Notes under the pieces: generated by a model
Told to the model about the DNA's origin: nothing
Databases searched by the model: none
The model's input: the letters and a program-made list of their open reading frames with translations, nothing else
Shown here: positions 49,813 to 58,911 of the stretch, in pieces
Position numbering within the stretch: position 1 is the first letter of the stretch
Layout of the letters: each line of letters starts with the position of its first letter
Source of the DNA: Granulicella sp. 5B5
GTDB lineage: Bacteria; Acidobacteriota; Terriglobia; Terriglobales; Acidobacteriaceae
DNA: 64,000 nt
Direction of reading: 5' to 3'
Assembly: GCF_014083945.1 (NCBI RefSeq)
Contig: NZ_CP046444.1
Coordinates: 2,294,001-2,358,000 of the forward strand
Made by a program: the position numbers and the translations under genes

Positions 49813-50736
49813 ATGGCGGAAGAGAACAAGAGCGCGGCAGCGGAAGAGCGGGTCGAGAGCGGTTGGGCTGCGCCTGAGGAGCCCGTAGCCACGCCCACCG
49901 GTGGCGAAGCTGACGGGTCCGCGTCCCACCAGAAGAACCTATCCCGCCCCAGTGCCCGCGAGATCTATAACCAGGTCGCCAAAAACGCCCGCGAGGAGCT
50001 CAAGCGTACCACCTTTGCGCTCGCCATCTCCGGCTTTACCGGCGGCATCTTCATGGGGCTCTCGGCGTTGGGAGTGGGCCTCGCGCTGGCGCACCTCGGC
50101 AGCGCGGGCGGCGCGTTCATCCTCTCGCGGATGTTCTACCCGCTCGGCTTCATCGTGGTCATCCTCGGGCGCTCACAGCTATTTACGGAGAACACTCTCT
50201 ACCCGGTCGCCCTGGTCCTCACCGAACCGCGCCAGATCTGGAACACGCTGCGACTGTGGGCTACTGTCTTGCCCAGCAACATGCTTGGAGCGCTGGCGTT
50301 TGCGATGCTCGCCGCGCTCACGCATGCCATGCCAGCAGATGCCGTGCAGGCGATGGCCGGTCTCGGCTTGAATGCCGTGCATAATCCCGCCTCCACGATC
50401 TTCTGGAGCGGCGTAGTCGGCGGCTGGATCATCGCCACAGCAGCGTGGCTGGTCTCCGGCTCGCACTCCATCACCGGCTCGGTCATGATCATCTGGTCGC
50501 TCACGTTTATCGTCGGCCTCGGCAACTTCGCTCACTGCATTGCCACCAGCGGCGAGGTACTCATCGCCGTGCTCCTGCACCAGTTGCCGCAGCAGGCTTA
50601 TCTGCAATGGTTCGGCCCAGCCGTGGCAGGCAACATCTGCGGGGGCGTCTTCATGGTCACGCTGCTGGAGTATGGCCAGGCGGTGCTCACCAAGGCGGAC
50701 ACAAGCGATAAGGCAAGCGACGAACTCGCGGCTTAG
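49813..50736 (+). CDS. Formate/nitrite transporter (FNT) family channel
   Basis: 307 residues, about six spans after a hydrophilic N-terminus of about 50 residues. Motifs: REELKRTTFALAISGFTGGIFMGLSALGVGLALAHLG, FYPLGFIVVILGRSQLFTENTLYPVALVL (FNT 'LF T..T' motif), LPSNMLGALAFAMLAAL and SVMIIWSLTFIVGLGNFAHCIATSGEVLI. FNT channels move formate, nitrite or hydrosulfide. Which one is not decided here. The N-terminal Glu/Pro-rich extension is longer than in FocA. It precedes mfd by 35 bases. Confidence 0.88.
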   Translation: MAEENKSAAAEERVESGWAAPEEPVATPTGGEADGSASHQKNLSRPSAREIYNQVAKNAREELKRTTFALAISGFTGGIFMGLSALGVGLALAHLGSAGGAFILSRMFYPLGFIVVILGRSQLFTENTLYPVALVLTEPRQIWNTLRLWATVLPSNMLGALAFAMLAALTHAMPADAVQAMAGLGLNAVHNPASTIFWSGVVGGWIIATAAWLVSGSHSITGSVMIIWSLTFIVGLGNFAHCIATSGEVLIAVLLHQLPQQAYLQWFGPAVAGNICGGVFMVTLLEYGQAVLTKADTSDKASDELAA

Positions 50737-50771
50737 GCGCAAATCACCTCAGCAGCTAAAATGAACTCTGC

Positions 50772-53700
50772 ATGATTCTTCCCTTCGTCCGCGAACTGAT
50801 GGCGGACCTGGAGTCCTCCGCTTCCTTTGAGCGTGTGCGTCGCCACCTGGCGGGCGGCACGGGGCGGCGACGTGTGTCTGGACTCACCGCAACGGCCCGC
50901 GCGCTCTATCTACCCTACTTCGTCCGCGCCGCGCAAGCTCCAGCGTTAGTTATTGTTGCGGACAACAAGGCCGCCGAAGCGTTGCACACCACGTTGCTCG
51001 CGGCCTGCGAGCTCACCGCCGCGCTCAAGCCCGACGAGGTGCTCCGCCTGCCTGCGCACGATGTGCTGCCGTTTGAAAACCTCTCGCCGCACGGAGAGAT
51101 TCAAGAGCAGCGTGCCGCCGCGTTGTGGAAGCTCGCCAGCGGCTCCGCGAAGGTCGTCATCGCGCCCGTCGAAGCCGCCTGCATGCGCCTCTTCGGCCGC
51201 GACTACTACGCGGCGCTCGCGCTACACCTGCGCGTCGGCGAAGAGCATATGCCCGACATGCTCGTCGAGCACCTGATCCAGGTCGGCTACACCCGCGTCG
51301 ACGTCGTCGAGATGCCCGGCCAGGTCACCATTCGCGGCGGCATCCTCGACATCTATGGCCCGGAGATGGAGCGTCCCGTCCGCATCGACTTCTTCGGCGA
51401 CGAGATCGAATCCATCCGCCGCTTCGACCCCGAAACGCAGCGCTCCAGCAGCAGTATCGACGAGGTCCTGCTGCTGCCGCTCACTGAAACGCCCGCGACC
51501 GAGGCCACACTGCGCGCCATCCACGCACGCCTCACCAAGAAGACTGTCGAAGAGATCGCCGACGTTGAAACCGCTGCCACCATCTTCCCTGGCTGGGAGT
51601 TTTATGCCGCCGTCGCCGGCGCGAAATCCTCACTGCTGGAGCTGATGGGCAAACACACACGCGTCTTCGTCGAAGAGCCTGCGATGGTCGCGAACCAGGG
51701 CGAGCGCTGGTGGAACAAGGTCGAGCAGCGCCACGAGCGCGCGGGCATCGGCTCACTAGTCGGCCCCGGCGACCTCTATCTTTCGCCGTGGGAGCTGCAG
51801 GACCAAGTCCGCTTCTACAGCGGCTGCGACCTCGACCAGATCGGTGCAGTGGACGTGCTCGACGGCGACCGCAGCGACGCCAGCGAGATCGAGTTCGCCA
51901 CGCGCCCTACCATGCGCTTCCACGGCTCCATCCCCGCGCTCATCGACCAGTTGAAGCTATGGATCGAAAGCGAAGCGCGTGTGCTCATCGTCGCGCCCAA
52001 CCAGGGCGAAGTCGAGCGACTCGCAGGGCTCATGCAGGAGTACGGCGTGCCCTACCGCATCGGCTCGCGCGTGGAGCAGGGCACATCGGCGAGCGTGTAC
52101 TCGGAGTCCAGCTATCTTGCAGGTGACCTGCGCACGCCGGTTATCGTGCGTGCTGCCGTTGCCAACGGCGTACAGGTGCTCGATATCGACCGCCGTACCG
52201 CGCGGCAGGTCATCATCGTCGGTGCGAATGACATCAGTGATGACGCCGATGTCAACGCTCGCCCCGCGCGCCGCAAGTCCAAGACCTCAGCTTTCGTCTC
52301 CGACTTCCGCGACCTCGCCATCGGTGACTACGTCGTCCACGTCGAGCACGGCATCGCGCGCTACGACGGCCTTCGGACGATTGATCAGCCTGATGGATCA
52401 TCACTCGAGTTGATGATCCTCACCTTCGCCGAGGATGCCAAACTCTACGTCCCGCTCACGCGCCTCGATCTCATCCAGAAGTACCGCAGCACGGAGACCG
52501 GCCCCGCGCCGCAGCTCAACCGGCTCGGCAATCCCGCGTGGGCCAAGACCAAGGCACGCGTCAAGAAGGCCATGCAGGACATGGCCGAAGAGCTCCTGAA
52601 GCTCTACGCGCAGCGCAAGGCCGCACAGGGCTACGCCTTTTCGCCTGACAACAACATGATGCGCGAGTTCGAAGATGCCTTCGACTTCAACGAGACCGAA
52701 GACCAGCTCAACGCAATTAAAGACATCAAGGCCGACATGGAGACCACGCAGCCCATGGACCGCCTGCTCTGCGGCGATGTGGGCTACGGCAAGACCGAGG
52801 TCGCCATGCGCGCCGCCTTCAAGGCCGTGCAGGACGGCAAGCAGGTCGCGGTTCTCACGCCGACGACGGTCCTCTGCTTCCAGCACTTCGAAAGCTTCAA
52901 ACGCCGCATGTCCAAGTTCCCCATCGTGGTCGAGATGCTCTCCCGCTTCCGCACCGCGAAGGAGAAGAAGGACGTGATGGAGCGCTGCGAACAGGGCAAG
53001 GTCGACATCCTCATTGGCACACACGCGCTGCTCGGTCAGGGGCTCAAGTTTCAGGACCTCGGCCTGCTCGTGGTGGATGAAGAGCAGCGCTTCGGCGTGC
53101 GCCATAAGGAGCGCCTCAAGCAGATGCGCGCGGCCATTGATGTGTTGAGCATGTCCGCGACTCCGATCCCACGCACACTGAACATGTCGCTCGTCGGCCT
53201 GCGTGACATGAGTGTCATCGAGACGCCGCCCAAGGACCGCATGGCGATCCAGACCATCGTCGCCAAGTTCGATGAGAAGCTCATCCGCACAGCCGTCGAG
53301 GTAGAACTCGAACGCGGCGGGCAGGTCTACTTCGTCCACAACCGCGTCGAGACCATCTACGAGCTGGCCTCAAAGATCCGCGAGCTCGTCCCGCAGGCGC
53401 GCGTCGTCGTCGCACACGGTCAGATGCCCGAAGCCGAGCTCGAGCGCACCATGCTCGCCTTCATGGATGGCGAGTACGACGTGCTCTGCGCCACCAGCAT
53501 CATCGAAAACGGCCTCGACATTCCGCGCGCGAACACCATCATCATCAACCGCGCCGACCGCCACGGCCTTTCGGAGCTGTACCAACTCCGTGGCCGCGTG
53601 GGCCGCAGCAACCGCCGTGCGTATGCCTATCTGCTTATCCCACCGGAGCAGCAGCTCACCGACATCGCCCGCCGTCGCCTCGCTGCGCTCAAAGAGTTCT

Positions 53701-54629
53701 CCGACCTCGGCGCCGGCTTCAAGATCGCCGCACTCGACCTCGAGCTGCGCGGCGCGGGCAACATGCTCGGTGGCGAGCAGTCCGGCCACATCGAAGCCAT
53801 CGGTTTTGAGATGTACACGACGATGCTTGAAGAGGCGGTCGGTAAGCTCAAGGGTGAGGGCCGCGAAGAGCGCCCGCAGGTCACCGTCAACCTCGGCATC
53901 AGCCTCCGCATCGACGGCGACTACATTCCCGAGGAGGGCCAGCGCCTGCGCATGTACAAGCGCATCGCCGGGGCAGAGAACTCCGCCGTCCTCACCGAGG
54001 TCCGCGCCGAGCTCGAAGACCGCTACGGCAAGCCGCCAGAGAGCGTCCTGCACCTGCTCTCCGCCGCCGAGATTCGCCTCACCTGCGAGCGCCTAGGCAT
54101 CGCGCAGATCGAGCGCAAGCGTACTGCCATCGAAGATCCAAAAAAGGCCGCGCCGCAGAAGCCTGTGCCACCTAAACCTGCCGCCGCACCCTACGTGCGC
54201 CAGTGGCAGGCGGGTACCGCGCCCAAACCTCCCGCGCCGCTCTGGGGACGCCACGGCCAGGCTCCGCAGACCGCCAACCTCCAGTTCTCCAGCCGAGCCG
54301 CGCTCAACCGGCCGGAGTCCAACGCCACCCGCGCCCTCCGCGAGACCGCCGCAGTCCGTCCGGCCAACGCTCCGCTCGGCAAGCCCGTCGTCATTAAGCC
54401 CATGCGCGAGATGCTCTACGTCACCTTCAGCGAAAAACTGCACGCCGCCCCCGCCGAGGAAGGCAAGGGCATCAACGCTGGTATGTTGATGAAAATAGTA
54501 GCCAAAAATGCGAAGAACGGTGCGCAGTTCACTCCTCAGGGAGTGCTCAAATGGCCACTCTCCAGCGCTCAGGCCGACGTCGTCCTCACCGAGACCCGCG
54601 AGCTGCTTGAACTGCTAAGTGTGCATTAA
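50772..54629 (+). CDS. mfd: Transcription-repair coupling factor
   Basis: DNA translocase that removes stalled RNA polymerase and recruits UvrA. 1285 residues. UvrB-homology part from about residue 1 to 330 (LPAHDVLPFENLSPHGEIQEQRAAAL); RNA polymerase-interaction domain near residue 510 (DFRDLAIGDYVVHVEHGIARYDGL); helicase Walker A DRLLCGDVGYGKTEVAMRAAF near 670 and DEEQ box LLVVDEEQRFGVRHKERLK near 767. RGRVGRSNRRAYAYLL and the TRCF C-terminal domain follow. An unusual Pro/Ala-rich insert of about 90 residues splits the TRCF region (about 1120-1210). Follows the FNT gene closely. Confidence 0.95.
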   Translation: MILPFVRELMADLESSASFERVRRHLAGGTGRRRVSGLTATARALYLPYFVRAAQAPALVIVADNKAAEALHTTLLAACELTAALKPDEVLRLPAHDVLPFENLSPHGEIQEQRAAALWKLASGSAKVVIAPVEAACMRLFGRDYYAALALHLRVGEEHMPDMLVEHLIQVGYTRVDVVEMPGQVTIRGGILDIYGPEMERPVRIDFFGDEIESIRRFDPETQRSSSSIDEVLLLPLTETPATEATLRAIHARLTKKTVEEIADVETAATIFPGWEFYAAVAGAKSSLLELMGKHTRVFVEEPAMVANQGERWWNKVEQRHERAGIGSLVGPGDLYLSPWELQDQVRFYSGCDLDQIGAVDVLDGDRSDASEIEFATRPTMRFHGSIPALIDQLKLWIESEARVLIVAPNQGEVERLAGLMQEYGVPYRIGSRVEQGTSASVYSESSYLAGDLRTPVIVRAAVANGVQVLDIDRRTARQVIIVGANDISDDADVNARPARRKSKTSAFVSDFRDLAIGDYVVHVEHGIARYDGLRTIDQPDGSSLELMILTFAEDAKLYVPLTRLDLIQKYRSTETGPAPQLNRLGNPAWAKTKARVKKAMQDMAEELLKLYAQRKAAQGYAFSPDNNMMREFEDAFDFNETEDQLNAIKDIKADMETTQPMDRLLCGDVGYGKTEVAMRAAFKAVQDGKQVAVLTPTTVLCFQHFESFKRRMSKFPIVVEMLSRFRTAKEKKDVMERCEQGKVDILIGTHALLGQGLKFQDLGLLVVDEEQRFGVRHKERLKQMRAAIDVLSMSATPIPRTLNMSLVGLRDMSVIETPPKDRMAIQTIVAKFDEKLIRTAVEVELERGGQVYFVHNRVETIYELASKIRELVPQARVVVAHGQMPEAELERTMLAFMDGEYDVLCATSIIENGLDIPRANTIIINRADRHGLSELYQLRGRVGRSNRRAYAYLLIPPEQQLTDIARRRLAALKEFSDLGAGFKIAALDLELRGAGNMLGGEQSGHIEAIGFEMYTTMLEEAVGKLKGEGREERPQVTVNLGISLRIDGDYIPEEGQRLRMYKRIAGAENSAVLTEVRAELEDRYGKPPESVLHLLSAAEIRLTCERLGIAQIERKRTAIEDPKKAAPQKPVPPKPAAAPYVRQWQAGTAPKPPAPLWGRHGQAPQTANLQFSSRAALNRPESNATRALRETAAVRPANAPLGKPVVIKPMREMLYVTFSEKLHAAPAEEGKGINAGMLMKIVAKNAKNGAQFTPQGVLKWPLSSAQADVVLTETRELLELLSVH

Positions 54630-55015
54630 AGCATCGTTCTCGTAAGTAATTTCCGCGATACCTTGCCCGATACGAAAGATAACTCTTGTGTAAACAAAAT
54701 CACGTGACTACCACTCACGTGCATGAAGACAGTTCTGGCATATGCGCTGCTCCTGCTGCCCCTTTGCCAGGCTTCGTCCCAAGAGCTGGCCAAAGTGAGC
54801 CAGCCCAAGATGAAGTCGCTGGTCACCTTTCCCATTGCGCTTTGGTTCTGGATTACGCGACCGCAAGGCCTACGGTGTCCTCTAGGTAGGCTGGTCGGGG
54901 CTGGTCATCCTCATCACCTTCAGGCTGCCGCATAGTCAGGCTATGGCCGACACTCCCACAAGTTCCCCAGCACCATAGCTGGCTACAATGGAACTCAGCA
55001 TCGGAGGGAACGGGC
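54630..55015. other. Intergenic stretch with possible small gene remnant
   Basis: A minus-strand or plus-strand gene is not convincing here. A signal-like open frame begins at 54723 (MKTVLAYALLLLPLCQASSQ) but soon loses protein character. In the next frame a hydrophobic stretch with an internal stop (LRDRKAYGVL-stop-VGWSGLVILITFRLPHSQ) looks like a decayed membrane protein. A perfect CACGTGA / TCACGTG inverted repeat lies at 54701-54721, just before the ATG. Confidence 0.4.
54701..54721. repeat. CACGTGA-N7-TCACGTG inverted repeat
   Basis: Two seven-base arms in perfect inversion seven bases apart, ending one base before the ATG at 54723. It is in an AT-rich stretch between mfd and a DUF885 gene. 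It could be an operator; no binding protein can be named. Confidence 0.5.
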
Positions 55016-56815
55016 TTGCTTGAACTGAAGTTGTTGAGGTCGCGGATCGGTATCGCGGGGTTTGGGATCATGATGATGGCAGGCACTGCTGCCGTGCGGG
55101 CGCAGCATCTCTCGGCCGATGGCGCCGGACAGACCTTCAACTTCCTTGTCGACCAGTACTTCGACAACATCTACTTCAAGTACTCACCCACCTCCGGCAC
55201 CTCCGCCGGCCTGCACCAGTACGACACCCAGCTTGAGGACTACTCCGCTGCCGGTGTGGAGCATGAGGTTGCGGCACTGCATGAGATGGAGAAGAAGCTC
55301 GAGCAGATCGACCCCTCCGCGCTCGACGCCACGCCCGCCGGCGACTACGAGATGCTGCTCGGCCACATCCGCGGCCAGTTGCTCGAGCTTGAGACGATTC
55401 GCAGCTGGGAGAAGAACCCCGACAGCTACTCCAGCGGCGTCACCAACTCCATCTTCGTGCTCATGGAGCGCCCCTATGCGCCGGTGAACATCCGCCTGCG
55501 CGCGGCCGTCGAGCGCGAGCGGCTCATCCCGCAGGCGCTGCTTGAGGCCCGCAAGAACCTCAAAAACCCACCCCACATTTACACCGAGATCGCCCTCGAA
55601 CAGATCGACGGCGACGTCAGCTTCTTCCAGAACGACGTCCCCGAAGCCTTCAAGGACGCCACCGACGCCGAGGCCAAAGCCGACTTCGCCAAGACCAACG
55701 CCGCAGTCGTCGATGCCCTCAAGAGCTACGGCGCCTGGATGAAATCCGACCTGCTCGCGCGCTCCAACGGCGACTTCCGCTACGGCGCCGACACCTTCCA
55801 GAAGGCGCTGCTCTACGACGAGGACGTCGACATCCCGCTCGACCATCTGCTGCAGATCGGCCTGAACGACCTGCACAAGAACCAGGCCGAGTTCGCTCGC
55901 GTCGCCAAAGAGATCGACCCCAGCAAGACGCCGCAGCAGGAGCTCGCCGAGTTGGCCACCATCCACCCCGCGCCGGACAAGCTTCTCCAGGCCTTCCACG
56001 ACCGCTTCGACTCCGAGATCGCCTTCATCCGCGCAAAGCACATCATCACCATCCCCAGCGACGTGCAGCCCGTGCTCGAAGAGACGCCGCCGTTCATGCG
56101 CGCCACCACGCAGGCCTCCATGGACCCGCCGGGTCCCTTTGAGACGCACTCCAAGCGCGCCTACTTCAACGTCACGCTGCCGGAGAAGGACTGGTCAGCC
56201 GAGCGTATCGCCGAGCACATGGCCGCCTTCAATGTTGGCACCATCGTCTCCACCAGCGTGCATGAGGCCTATCCCGGCCACTACGTGCAGTTCCTCTGGC
56301 AGGACCAGTTTCCCTCCAAGGTGCGTCAGATGCTCGGCGTCAACTCCGCCATTGAAGGCTGGGCGCACTACTGCGAGCAGATGATGCTCGACGAAGGCTA
56401 CGCGCAGCCCGCCTCACCGGACGACAAGGAGGGTGTGCGCCAGGCCCGGCTCATCCGCCTCGGCCAGCTGCAGGATGCCCTGTTGCGTGACGCGCGCTTC
56501 ATTGTCGGCATCAGACTGCATACAGGTGTTGGTGGCGCCTTGACCACGGAGCAGGCCATCGACTTCTTCGTCAACCAGGGCTATCAGTCACGCGCCATCG
56601 GCGAGATGGAGACCAAGCGCGGCACCAGCGACGCGCTGTACCTGTACTACACGCTGGGCAAGTTGGAGATCATGAAGCTGCGCGCTGACATGATGAAGAA
56701 GGAGGGCGCGGCGTTCAACCTGCAGCGCTTCCACGACGAATATATGCGGCAGGGCCCGGCACCGATGAAGATCGTGCGTAAAGCCATGCTGCACGATAAC
56801 AGCCCCGTGTTGTAA
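55016..56815 (+). CDS. DUF885 family metalloprotease-like protein (intact)
   Basis: 599 residues, exported (start includes a hydrophobic segment GIAGFGIMMMAGTAAVRAQ). The zinc-like core is STSVHEAYPGHYVQFLWQDQ, with EGWAHYCEQMMLDEGY about 45 residues on; in the family this pair forms HExxxGH with a downstream Glu. The rest (KRAYFNVTLPEKDWSAERIA, YTLGKLEIMKLRADM) matches the DUF885 pattern. It starts at TTG 55016, seven bases after GGAGGG. A frameshifted paralog lies at 36912-38710. Peptidase activity is inferred from the motif. Confidence 0.87.
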   Translation: MLELKLLRSRIGIAGFGIMMMAGTAAVRAQHLSADGAGQTFNFLVDQYFDNIYFKYSPTSGTSAGLHQYDTQLEDYSAAGVEHEVAALHEMEKKLEQIDPSALDATPAGDYEMLLGHIRGQLLELETIRSWEKNPDSYSSGVTNSIFVLMERPYAPVNIRLRAAVERERLIPQALLEARKNLKNPPHIYTEIALEQIDGDVSFFQNDVPEAFKDATDAEAKADFAKTNAAVVDALKSYGAWMKSDLLARSNGDFRYGADTFQKALLYDEDVDIPLDHLLQIGLNDLHKNQAEFARVAKEIDPSKTPQQELAELATIHPAPDKLLQAFHDRFDSEIAFIRAKHIITIPSDVQPVLEETPPFMRATTQASMDPPGPFETHSKRAYFNVTLPEKDWSAERIAEHMAAFNVGTIVSTSVHEAYPGHYVQFLWQDQFPSKVRQMLGVNSAIEGWAHYCEQMMLDEGYAQPASPDDKEGVRQARLIRLGQLQDALLRDARFIVGIRLHTGVGGALTTEQAIDFFVNQGYQSRAIGEMETKRGTSDALYLYYTLGKLEIMKLRADMMKKEGAAFNLQRFHDEYMRQGPAPMKIVRKAMLHDNSPVL

Positions 56816-56937
56816 AGAGCCGTCGGCATACGGGGTTTGACGGTGCACGCTGCGATGCGTTCCAATCGACCTCGCTGCGATGCATAAAGAGAGATGTTCC
56901 GCACATGCGGAACAGGATGTGAGAGACAGGCAGACCG

Positions 56938-57816
56938 ATGGCAGGAATGAAGATCCGCAAAGCAGTCATACCCGCAGCGGGCATGGGCACTCGTTTTCTG
57001 CCCGCAACCAAAGTGATGCCCAAGGAGATGTTGCCCCTGGTCGACAAGCCGCTGCTGCAGTATGGCGTCGAAGAGGCCGTCGCCGCCGGCTGCGACGAGG
57101 TCATCCTCATCACCGGCCGCGGCAAGGTCACCATGGAGGACCACTTCGACCGCGCCCCTGAGCTCGAGGCCTCGTTAGAGCGCCGCGGGAAGCTCGAGCT
57201 GCTCGAAGCCGTGCGTGAGGTCACCCGCCTCGCACGCATCGTCGTCACGCGCCAGTCCGAGCCTCTCGGTCTCGGCCACGCCGTCCTCCAGGCAAAGGAG
57301 ATCGTCGGCGACGAGCCCTTCTGCGTCATCCTGCCCGACGACGTCGTCACCCACGGCGAGCCCTGCATGAAGCAGATGGTCTGCGCGTTCGAGAAGACGC
57401 AGTCCTCCATCCTCGGCTCGGAGATCGTCGAAGGCGACGCCATCCAGAACTACGGCTGCCTCGAATGCACCGTCGACGCTGACGACCCGCGCCTGCTGCG
57501 CGTCACCGACATGGTCGAAAAGCCCAAGCCGCAGGACGCACCCAGCCAGAACGCCATCATCGGCCGCTACATCCTCACCCCGCGCATCTTTCAGTTGCTT
57601 GAGGAGCTCAAGCCAGGCGCTGGCGGCGAGCTGCAGCTCACTGACGCGATCAAGGCCCTCATTCAGTATGAGAAGGTGTACGGTTACCGCTTCAAGGGCA
57701 CACGTCACGACGCCGGTGACAAGTTCGGCTTCCTCAAAGCCACGGTCGATTTCGCCCTCGAGCGCGACGACCTCGGCCCGGCGTTCCGCGAGTGGCTCAG
57801 GACCAGGAACTTCTAG
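56938..57816 (+). CDS. galU: UTP-glucose-1-phosphate uridylyltransferase
   Basis: Makes UDP-glucose for envelope sugars. 292 residues. RKAVIPAAGMGTRFLPATKVMPKEMLPLVDKPLLQYGVEEAV is the nucleotide-binding signature; LGLGHAVLQAKEIVGDEPFCVILPDD and VEKPKPQDAPSQNAIIGRYILTP follow, and FKGTRHDAGDKFGFLKATVDFAL is the C-terminal block. The product would feed the dehydrogenase/epimerase pair at 20-22 kb if UDP-glucose is their substrate. It stands at the head of a short co-directional pair with the following hypothetical gene. Confidence 0.95.
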   Translation: MAGMKIRKAVIPAAGMGTRFLPATKVMPKEMLPLVDKPLLQYGVEEAVAAGCDEVILITGRGKVTMEDHFDRAPELEASLERRGKLELLEAVREVTRLARIVVTRQSEPLGLGHAVLQAKEIVGDEPFCVILPDDVVTHGEPCMKQMVCAFEKTQSSILGSEIVEGDAIQNYGCLECTVDADDPRLLRVTDMVEKPKPQDAPSQNAIIGRYILTPRIFQLLEELKPGAGGELQLTDAIKALIQYEKVYGYRFKGTRHDAGDKFGFLKATVDFALERDDLGPAFREWLRTRNF

Positions 57817-57837
57817 CCGCAGCCAGGCAAGGAGCAG

Positions 57838-58911
57838 ATGTTGGAACAGGACCCCTCTTCCGGTGGGTGGTGGATGCGATACCGTGGCCTCACTCTAGGC
57901 ATCATGCTGAGCGTTGCGTTGGCGATCCCCACGCAGCTTGACGCCCAGCGCAGGCCCCTTGACGCGCAGGACCCCGCCGCCACCGTCGACCACCAGCGCA
58001 CGCGCCTCATCCTCAGGAACGGCACCTATCAGCTGGTCCTCAGCTATAAGGTCAACGGCAACGTCGTCGAATACCGCAGCGCGGAACGCAACGGCGAGCT
58101 CGAAGAGGTGCCGCTCAAGCTCGTCGACATGCCCGCCACGCTCGCCTGGTACCACCAGCAAGTCGAAGGCGTCCCTGCACCTCAGCAGGACGACCGCCCC
58201 GTTCTCAGCCCCGAGCTTGCAAAAGAAGAGGCCGATCGTGCCGCCTACTCGCCGGAGGTTGCGCCCAACCTGGAGCTCCCGCAGGAGCTCAGCGTCGTCG
58301 TCATGGACACCTTCGAGGGCACGCCTGAGCTCGTCCCCGTCCCGCAATACAACACCGATCTCAACCCCGAAACAGCGCACGCCGTGCTCAAGCAGGTGAT
58401 CAACCCGCACTCCTCGCCACACCAGATATTGGAGCTCCAGCGCCCGCAGGCCGACGTCCAGCTGCACGTACCTGATCCTGTTTTCTTCGTCCGTGTCGGC
58501 AACGACCTGCCCGACACCGGCGGCGGTTTCACCGTCGACACCCACGGCGCAACCGGGCGCGAAACCCCGTCCGGCGGCGACGCTGGCAGCGCCTACGTCA
58601 TCGAGCGTCTCGACGCCATGCAATACTCCCGCATCCTCGACAGCTTCAAGATCGACTGGCTCAACTCCGGCCGTCGGCAGCCGGACATCATCGAGACCCG
58701 CGAGCAGGACCTCCCCGGCGGCCACTGGCTCAAGCTCACTCCCACGCGCCCACTCGACTTCGGCGAGTACGCGCTCGTCGAGGTCGTCAGCGGCCATGAG
58801 CTCAACCTGAACGTGTGGGACTTCGGCGTCCACTCCGGCGCGAAAGAGAACGTCGAGGCCATCCGCCCGGAGACCCGCCGCCCCGCGACACTCACCCGCC
58901 GCAAGCCTTAG
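57838..58911 (+). CDS. Conserved hypothetical exported protein
   Basis: 357 residues with a hydrophobic start (LTLGIMLSVALAIPTQLDAQ) that should direct export. The body includes RTRLILRNGTYQLVLSYKVNGNVVEYRSAERNGELEEVPL, PETAHAVLKQVINPHSSPHQILEL and LPGGHWLKLTPTRPLDFGEYALVE. The last block resembles an Ig-like/beta-sandwich end. I do not recognise the family; function unknown. AGGAG precedes the ATG by a few bases. It starts 21 bases after galU, so co-transcription is likely. Its stop overlaps the convergent cyclase stop by four bases. Confidence 0.65.
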   Translation: MLEQDPSSGGWWMRYRGLTLGIMLSVALAIPTQLDAQRRPLDAQDPAATVDHQRTRLILRNGTYQLVLSYKVNGNVVEYRSAERNGELEEVPLKLVDMPATLAWYHQQVEGVPAPQQDDRPVLSPELAKEEADRAAYSPEVAPNLELPQELSVVVMDTFEGTPELVPVPQYNTDLNPETAHAVLKQVINPHSSPHQILELQRPQADVQLHVPDPVFFVRVGNDLPDTGGGFTVDTHGATGRETPSGGDAGSAYVIERLDAMQYSRILDSFKIDWLNSGRRQPDIIETREQDLPGGHWLKLTPTRPLDFGEYALVEVVSGHELNLNVWDFGVHSGAKENVEAIRPETRRPATLTRRKP

